From positions 5,704,501 to 5,768,500 of the forward strand of contig JAKJHU010000026.1 of the NCBI GenBank assembly GCA_022316685.1: a stretch of 64,000 bases of DNA, written 5' to 3'. This DNA comes from Progne subis subis (taxonomy: Eukaryota; Chordata; Aves; Passeriformes; Hirundinidae). Positions 58,091 through 64,000 of the stretch are shown one piece after another. Below the pieces are notes generated by a model. The model saw only the letters and a list, made by a program, of their open reading frames with translations. It searched no databases and was not told where the DNA came from. The translations under genes and the position numbers were made by a program. Every line of letters starts with the position of its first letter. Position 1 is the first letter of the stretch.

Positions 58091-58690
58091 CAAATACTTT
58101 TGTTTTTTTTAATACAGAATACTTTAAAATCCATCTAAAGTTGCAAATTATGGTTTTTTGTTTTTTGTTTTTTTTTTTTTTAGAAAAGGTTGGACATAAA
58201 CATCTTGTCATTTCTTCTTCCCTCCTTTCCCTGCTTTTTCACACACATGCCTTCACTTTCAAGGTCTATTTCAGAACTATCCAGAGAAAATTTTGGATGT
58301 TTTTGCCAAGTATAATAGATTGGTACAACTTATGTGAACCTTTGTAGACTCGCAGACTTAGTGTGGTGGCTACTCCAGGCCAGACCACTCCTTTAGTGCT
58401 GTCCCTCATTCAAGAGGAGCCCTGCTTACCAGGCTGTCACCTAGCCCATGTCACTCAGGAGAGCTTCAGTGCTTCTCAGTGTGATGTGTGGTGTAGAATG
58501 ATAAATGTACTGAAACATTCATCAGAAGAGATGGGGAGATTACAAGAGGAGGAATGTGTAAGAACACAGGGAACAAATCTTTTCTAGCACTGCTACTTTT
58601 TGCATGCCATTTAAGTTCAAATGCAACCTGTTCTTAGGCTTTTCTTAGTCAAATACTTTATTGTTCAGTGTCACAGCTTAATGAATGAAC

Positions 58691-58693
<3 letters not shown>

Positions 58694-58740
<47 letters not shown>
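58694..58740. repeat. T47 homopolymer
   Basis: Forty-seven consecutive T between AACAAC and AAATCAGG, in single-copy DNA. Confidence 0.93.
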
Positions 58741-58746
<6 letters not shown>

Positions 58747-60399
58747 GGTCTGTTTTGTCCATTAATTCCACATCAAATTCAGCTGGATTAAAAAGGATTC
58801 TTTTATATTCATCTGCTTCTTCATTAGTACGTCTTTGTCACATTATACAGTGTGTGCATGAAATACTTCTGGGTTTTATCTGTCATTAGCAATGCTGAGA
58901 ACTCACACAAATTCCTGAGCCCAGTCATTTTAAGTAAGCATTAATGCTTCATGTTGAGTGATGGCAGTGACTGTGACAAAACGTTTTCTTGATATGCTAG
59001 TAGAGAACGTATAGTGCTTCTCAACATTTCTTATGATTGCTGTAAACTAAATTTTTGGTGTATTCACAAAAGCTCTTCAGAAACCTGAATTCTGCAGAGA
59101 GCTCTTAATGGAACTTACAAATTCACTGTATTTTTCTTTCAGTTAAAAATGGCATAATTTCAGAGTAAATGTATTTAAATCAAAAGTAGACTTGTACTAA
59201 TAAAAAAATGAAAGTATGTAATTATTTTGGGCTGAGAATTTGAAGCTATACATGTTAATGTCTCATTGTCAATTCTGAAGCCTGTCCTGCTAAAATAGCT
59301 AGTTTGTGTTGACTACTGTTCCTACTTTAAAAAGTGGATCAAATACTCAATGGTTTTGTGAATTTTATAGCCAAAATTATTAAATCTACTTTACACAAGT
59401 ATTCTGTTGTAATCAGTTTACCTTCCTGTGCTCTTTCATTCTTATTATAGCTATAGGCTATATGGCTATAAAGCAGGACTATGTTCCTGCTAGGAAATAT
59501 GAAAATTTCTGAGCTACTTTTAAAACAATTTTTATATTAAGATATTTACACATCATTTAAATTGATGTTTTTTAAAGAGCTGCAGGAGAAAATAACACTA
59601 ATAAACAGTGGTTTGAAATTCTAACCTTCATGAAACAATGCAATGCCAACAGACTGCCTTTGAAAATATACTTATGAAATAAAAAATAAAATAAAAAAAA
59701 AATCTGTTTCTTAAATGAACTATTTGATCTTCAGAAAAAAGTGCAGAGGGCTTTGGTATCAAATCAATACAGCAAAATGTCTTTTCTATCCTTGCACCAC
59801 AGTAATTCCTTTCTGACTGTCTCGATTTTATCTGTGAAATAGAGGGAGAAAACTGGTTGCTGCATCAGTAACCATCAGTTGATTTGATATGAGGGAATAA
59901 AAGTCTTTCTGAGAGTAAAGGACAAGACAGATAAATTGAGGAGGAAAGCAATATCAGCATCTAGAAGAGCAAGCATAAAGTTAACACAAAAATTTGGAAG
60001 TAAGAAAAGCTGAAGAGTACTACTGATTGCATCATGAAAAGTGAAGAGCACAACTGCCTACTTCTACTTCTTGAATCATTGAAGAATATATTTATGCATT
60101 GTGTGTTCCTTCTGCTTTCTAGTACCACTGTTTTTTCTGTGAAAAAAAAAAAAATAATAATAATTTGGGGAGAATACCAACTATTTTAAGGAAAAAAAAA
60201 TAATGTGTACATGCAAAATTCAAGGTAATGTTTCAGATTTTTTTAAAGTTTTGATGTCTTAAAACTCTATGAAACATGTGAGAAAAATTATTTATTTTTG
60301 CATATCCCCTTACTGTTTATATGACCCTATAACTTTTCATACCCCTTTCATAAGAAGTCTGACTGTGTCTTCTCAGTAAATCCTCCTAGATACTAAAAG

Positions 60400-61760
60400 C
60401 TGCTCATAGTTTCTAGTAAGCCAAACTGTTCATGTCCTAGAGCCTCAGCCACTCCTCACATGGCAAGTGCTTCAGCTTGTCTTGGTTTGAAAATCAGGTA
60501 TCGGCTAGGGAGGGGCAGGTCTCTCTCTCATAATAGAGAATTTAAACCCTCTCCCTCCAAATTGTTGTAATTTAGAAAATTAAAGGGGCTTTCTGACAGA
60601 GGTATGGGGGCAGGAATAACAGTTCTTTACTGGTAAGTATAACAAGGCAAACAAACAACAACTACAGCATAAATAATAAACAGAACCAGGAACCTCGAGG
60701 GGCTTTGTTTCACAAAGCCCAGGGCAGTCTGATCTCTTGGGACTCCAAGAGCAGCAAGTTGGAACAGTGGAAACTCCGGGGCTGGTGGCTGGAACGCCAG
60801 GATGTCCCAACAGGCAGGGGGGTACAGGGCTACAGTGTAGCAAAAAGTGAGCAGCGCTGAAACAGCCATGACTCCCGGGCAGGGCTGGCCCAGCTCCAGC
60901 CGGGCAGGTGAAGGAGCTCAGAATTCCTGAGCACACAAGCCGATAATGGTAGATTTCCCAGGACCAAACTTTCTGTTGACAGTGGACTCCTCCTGCAGTA
61001 ATCAGCAGCCTGGCCTCCTCTCTCCGATGCCTAGAGCAAAAGCCAAGCTGCCCTCAGCTCTGTCCTTTTCCTGCCCCAAAACTCGTGTGATCTTCCCCCC
61101 CCTGACTTTCGGCCGCCTCCTTTGTGTGGGTCAAGCACCATCCAAGAACCAGTACTTAGTCTCTTAGCAACTTATGGGGAAAAATTCTATAAGAAACAAA
61201 AGGAACAAACCTAACCCCCAAAACAGCTATAAGGCGCTTGGAAGGTCACTGCTGAACCCAGTCCACTTTGTCAGTCCTTCTCAGCTGGGCATAGTTTCCA
61301 GATGTGCTCTCAAAAGGGCTGAACTGAGGGGGGGTAATCCTTTTTCTTGTTGTCCTAGCTGTGCACTGATGAATGGTTTCCAGAGTGCTACTGGCTGTCT
61401 TGGCAGGCCTCACTGCCATCTCACACTCAGCTTGTGTCTGCCGAGGCCCCTGGTCCATTTCCTCAGACATGGTCCCAGGCAGGCAGGCAGACATCACCCT
61501 GTGCCTTTGCACCAGGGCTTCTTGCCCAAGGGTGGCACCTGGCATTTGAGCTTGAAATTAATGAGATTCCTGTTGGTCCATTTCTCTAGCCTGTCAAGGT
61601 TCCTCTGCATGGCTTTAAGAGCATTGACTGTTCCCTCTAATTCTATGTCATTGCAAACCTAGTGGTTCATTCTGTCTTTTATGTGAGTTTTAAAAGATAT
61701 TAAATAAATCATTCTAATGTTGTTTTTCACTCAAGTAGGTTACCAGTGATTGCTTCTTCA
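60400..61760 (-). mobile_element. CR1 LINE, minus orientation, split by LTR L
   Basis: Left of the LTR, GAGCCTCAGCCACTCCTCAC followed by AAGTGCTTCAGCT matches the CR1 block before the tail. Right of it the CR1 continues with degraded GTGCTC...GGGCTGAACTGAGGGG sequence. Further right, clear CR1 text appears: GGCATTTGAGCTTGAAATTA, TCTCTAGCCTGTCAAGGTTC, and AAAGATATTAAATAAATC. The section at 61.34-61.53 kb is GC-richer and only loosely CR1-like. Two open frames there (61174-61662 plus, 61246-61545 minus) have no motif and are not called as genes. The right end fades near 61.76 kb. Confidence 0.7.
60478..61223 (-). mobile_element. Solo LTR L, ERVL-like, with 5-bp duplication, nested in CR1
   Basis: A 746-bp LTR starting TGTCTTGGTTTGAAAATCAGG and ending CTAACCCCCAAAA, flanked by CAGCT at 60473-60477 and 61224-61228. 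It is the reverse-orientation relative of LTR A. Shared blocks include CTTAGCAACTTATGGGG (complement of CCCCATAAGTTGCTAGG in A) and AACAGTTCTTTACT. The last base pair of the terminus appears mutated: LTR A gives CCCCCAACA where L has CCCCCAAAA. Its insertion splits a CR1 copy, and no internal genes remain. The minus-strand frame 60580-60936 lies inside the LTR and is incidental. Confidence 0.85.
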
Positions 61761-61936
61761 TTGCCAATGGTAATTATCAATATGATATGGGAAACCCAGC
61801 CATGGAGTGGGAAAATTTTCTTCAGACATTTTACAAATGGGCAACCCAAAATTTAGTCTTTTTTTTCCAAATTTACAGCATTCTTTTCAGTTCCCCGCCC
61901 TGTGGTTAAGGTGTTACAATTTACTCATAGTATATT

Positions 61937-62644
61937 TGTTATGATTTTTGCTGTGGCGGTGGGAGAATTGTTTTATTAGGTTTTTATAAGAAGTTTTATG
62001 TTATAGTTCATTTCACTGTATCCCCAGTTCTGTAACCCTTTTGTGTTTTCTGTATAATAAGGTGTTTTGTGTCAGTCCTCCCACCCTTCACCTGACTTGG
62101 AACATCCCCTCTGCCCCACCCCGCCCCCGCTCTAGGCCAGCCTGTCTGTCACTTTGGGGATCCCTCCCAGATTGCAAAATCTCAGGGAGAGGGCTTCAGG
62201 TGATAGGTAGCCTGGGGGGAATTCCTTTATCTCTGGATTTTAGTGGTCCGAGGCTTGGGGGTGGGCACACCTTGTTACCCCCTGAATCCCCTGATTTGTT
62301 GTCTTGTTGTAAACCCCCCCTGGAACCCCTCCCCCGCTTATAAGGTAGAGGAGGAAGATTCAAACTCTCTTTTCTCTGGTCTCTCTGGCCTGTGGTTTGG
62401 ACCAGCTGCAGACTTCCCGCAGCCCGGCCTGAATAAACATCTTTTAACCTGCAAAGCTGAGAGCCATCCTTTTCTTACTGCCGCCGCTGTCACGACACTA
62501 TTTGGTCCAGCTGCTGCTGAGAAGCCGAGCCAGCAGGTAAAGATCACCTGTGTGCCTATCCGAACTGGGAACATCTTGTAGCTGTGCAGATCTGAGCTAG
62601 CCGGAGGTCAGCACCCGCCCGGTGCAGGGACAGAACCAGCTACA
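61937..62644 (+). mobile_element. LTR M with TATA box and poly(A) signal, plus orientation
   Basis: It begins TGTTATGATTTTTGCTGTGG and ends AGAACCAGCTACA. In correct order for the plus strand it carries TTATAA at 62338-62343, about 94 bp before AATAAA at 62432-62437. GC-rich U3-like sequence precedes the TATA box, and scattered CpGs follow the poly(A) signal. I recognise the family as a common passerine LTR. No clear target duplication is seen: flanks TATATT and TTTTGC do not match. The frames 62041-62343 and 62243-62581 lie inside the LTR and are not genes. Confidence 0.75.
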
Positions 62645-64000
62645 TTTTGCCACTTTAAAAGATCTCTAAATACAGTTCTATATCCCTCCTTAGAAGTACT
62701 GAGTATGTATTTTCACATGCTCAACTCAGCTTTATTGTATGATTGACGCCTTCTTTCAGGATGACTATGGCAAAAAAACAGTCTTTCAGTCAAGGAAATT
62801 TTAAAATAGGACCCAGCTGTGACTACCCTTTTCTGCATTATTAGGGATTCTAATAATAATAAGTATATGGCAAGAGAACTTCTCAAGGCCAAGAACAGTC
62901 TTATTTACTTAAACACCTTGGGCATGTTCATTTAAACATGAACCTATTAAGTACCTTGAGTATGAAAGATTTTTCAACATCTCTATGACAAGTGATGTTA
63001 GTCATTCTTCTGAAAGATTGGGAGTTCTCTCTTCTTGCCCTTTTGTTTTTTTGATGCCACCTAATTTCTCATTGCATTTTCATATAATGTCTCAACTGAG
63101 ATTCATTTCCACTGCAGAATCAGTGGCCAGTTTAAATGCAGTTGAAATGAACATATTAGTTTAATACCTTAATAAAGCCTGGGAATATGTTAGTATTTTT
63201 TAATTGTTTCTTAGATTCTAAAAAGATAAACAATTTCTGTTCCCAGTATTCCAACATTTGTTTGTTTGTAGAAATGTGGAGTTAAAATTCTTGATGGGAA
63301 TAACATCGTTGTTATTTATCTGTAGAAGGATATCTCATATGATTTGCTAATTTGCCTTGAAATTCTGTGTGTAATTATTTAAACTTTTAAATTGGCACTT
63401 GCCGCTTAACTGCAATTAGTAGAACCCTACCACTGTTACAACTTACTGCTACCCATATTCTTCATTCTTTCCCCAGATGCAGTACCTTTACTTGACTACC
63501 TTTTACCAAGGATTATTTTTTTTCAGTTTTATAATTATGAGTACCAAAGTGATATGTTCATTTTATATATTCTAGTTTTTCTTTGTGGGGAAATGATTAG
63601 AGATACCAGAAAGATTGTGCAACTCCTGATTACTGAGCATCCCTCATATACTTAAAAGCATGGCTTTTTTTCTCTTTTCGAATTCCTGCAACATTTTCAT
63701 TGTTCATCTTTGGATTTGCTGACTTTTCTTTAGTAATGCATCTCTCCGGATTACAGAAAAAAAGTTATTTTCCTTCTCGTATTTCTTCTGTTTAGTTAAC
63801 ATACTGCACAACCAAAAACATCCAAAAGATGTTCATTGTATCTTCTGTTATAGTTGATACCTTTATAATGATTGCTGTGACTTCAACTCTTTTATATCAA
63901 CACTCTGATATAAAAGCGTCCATTGGTGGTGGACACTGCTTGTGTCACAGCCTGCTTGGTACTAGGTGTGACATTTGTTATCAGGTTTTATCAGGCTGAA
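62645..64000. other. AT-rich single-copy DNA without a recognised gene
   Basis: No gene, RNA or repeat is recognised up to the end of the window. There are no long open frames. Confidence 0.55.

Larger units (their letters stand above)
55801..60399. other. AT-rich single-copy DNA without a recognised gene
   Basis: No gene is recognised in 4.6 kb. It holds an A46 run at 56.11 kb, a T47 run at 58.69 kb and one GC-richer patch at 57.91-58.09 kb. The long plus-strand frame 57829-58347 crosses that patch and a T run and has no domain. Confidence 0.55.

Noticed and set aside
57829..58347. 172-codon plus-strand frame, one of the longest in the window
   Set aside because: It spans a GC-rich repeat-like patch and a T run, has no domain, and the segments differ in composition. 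Most likely a chance frame.
61174..61662. 162-codon plus-strand frame
   Set aside because: It starts inside LTR L and runs antisense through CR1 sequence, so it is a by-product of repeats.
1..64000. tRNA, rRNA, snRNA or CRISPR features
   Set aside because: No GGTTCGA-type B box with cloverleaf, no conserved rRNA core and no regularly spaced direct repeats were seen.

Overview
This 64 kb window looks like non-coding nuclear DNA from a bird, most likely a passerine. It is AT-rich and CpG-poor. Its recognisable repeats are CR1 LINE fragments and many solo LTRs of avian ERVL-like (5-bp target duplication) and ERVK-like (6-bp duplication) families. No SINE- or L1-type repeats were recognised. I found no host protein-coding gene, tRNA, rRNA, CRISPR array or operon-like layout. 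The open frames present are chance frames, frames in simple repeats, or decayed retroelement frames. The passerine assignment rests on recalled repeat families, so it is an inference; several repeat identities are confirmed by matches between copies inside the window.

Layout. 1-5.7 kb: AT-rich single-copy DNA with a (TTA)16 tract leading into a splice-consensus mini-exon candidate. 5.7-8 kb: two LTRs 35 bp apart. 8-14.6 kb: single-copy DNA with a 51-T run. 14.6-16.4 kb: a decayed CR1 with reverse transcriptase (RT) remnants on the minus strand. 20.2-21 kb: an LTR whose right half has about 30 CpGs in 306 bp, the densest such patch in the window. 23.5-26.9 kb: a retroelement cluster with two LTRs around a CR1 remnant in which ORF1 (SGNH/esterase type) runs almost directly into a CR1 3' tail, with ORF2 missing. 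29.6-30.8 kb and 37.8-38.4 kb: CR1 copies, each split by an LTR of the same ERVK-like family in opposite orientations. 32.8-33.5 kb: an LTR whose terminal part occurs twice. 43.4-43.9 kb: an ERVK-like LTR. 51.6-52.2 kb: a solo LTR with a perfect 5-bp duplication. 53.9-55.8 kb: an old LTR split by a younger LTR that carries a roughly 240-bp G/T-only strand. 60.4-61.8 kb: a CR1 split by a solo LTR. 61.9-62.6 kb: an LTR with TATA box and poly(A) signal.

The main result is a layered retroelement history. CR1 copies are the oldest layer, older LTRs come next, and younger LTRs interrupt both. LTR families share one end (R/U5 side) but differ at the other (U3 side), which suggests modular exchange of promoter regions. 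Long homopolymers (40-51 T or A, a 30-C run) and G/T strand-biased tracts recur. A few short segments have good splice signals and could be exons of an unidentified transcript, but this is unproven.
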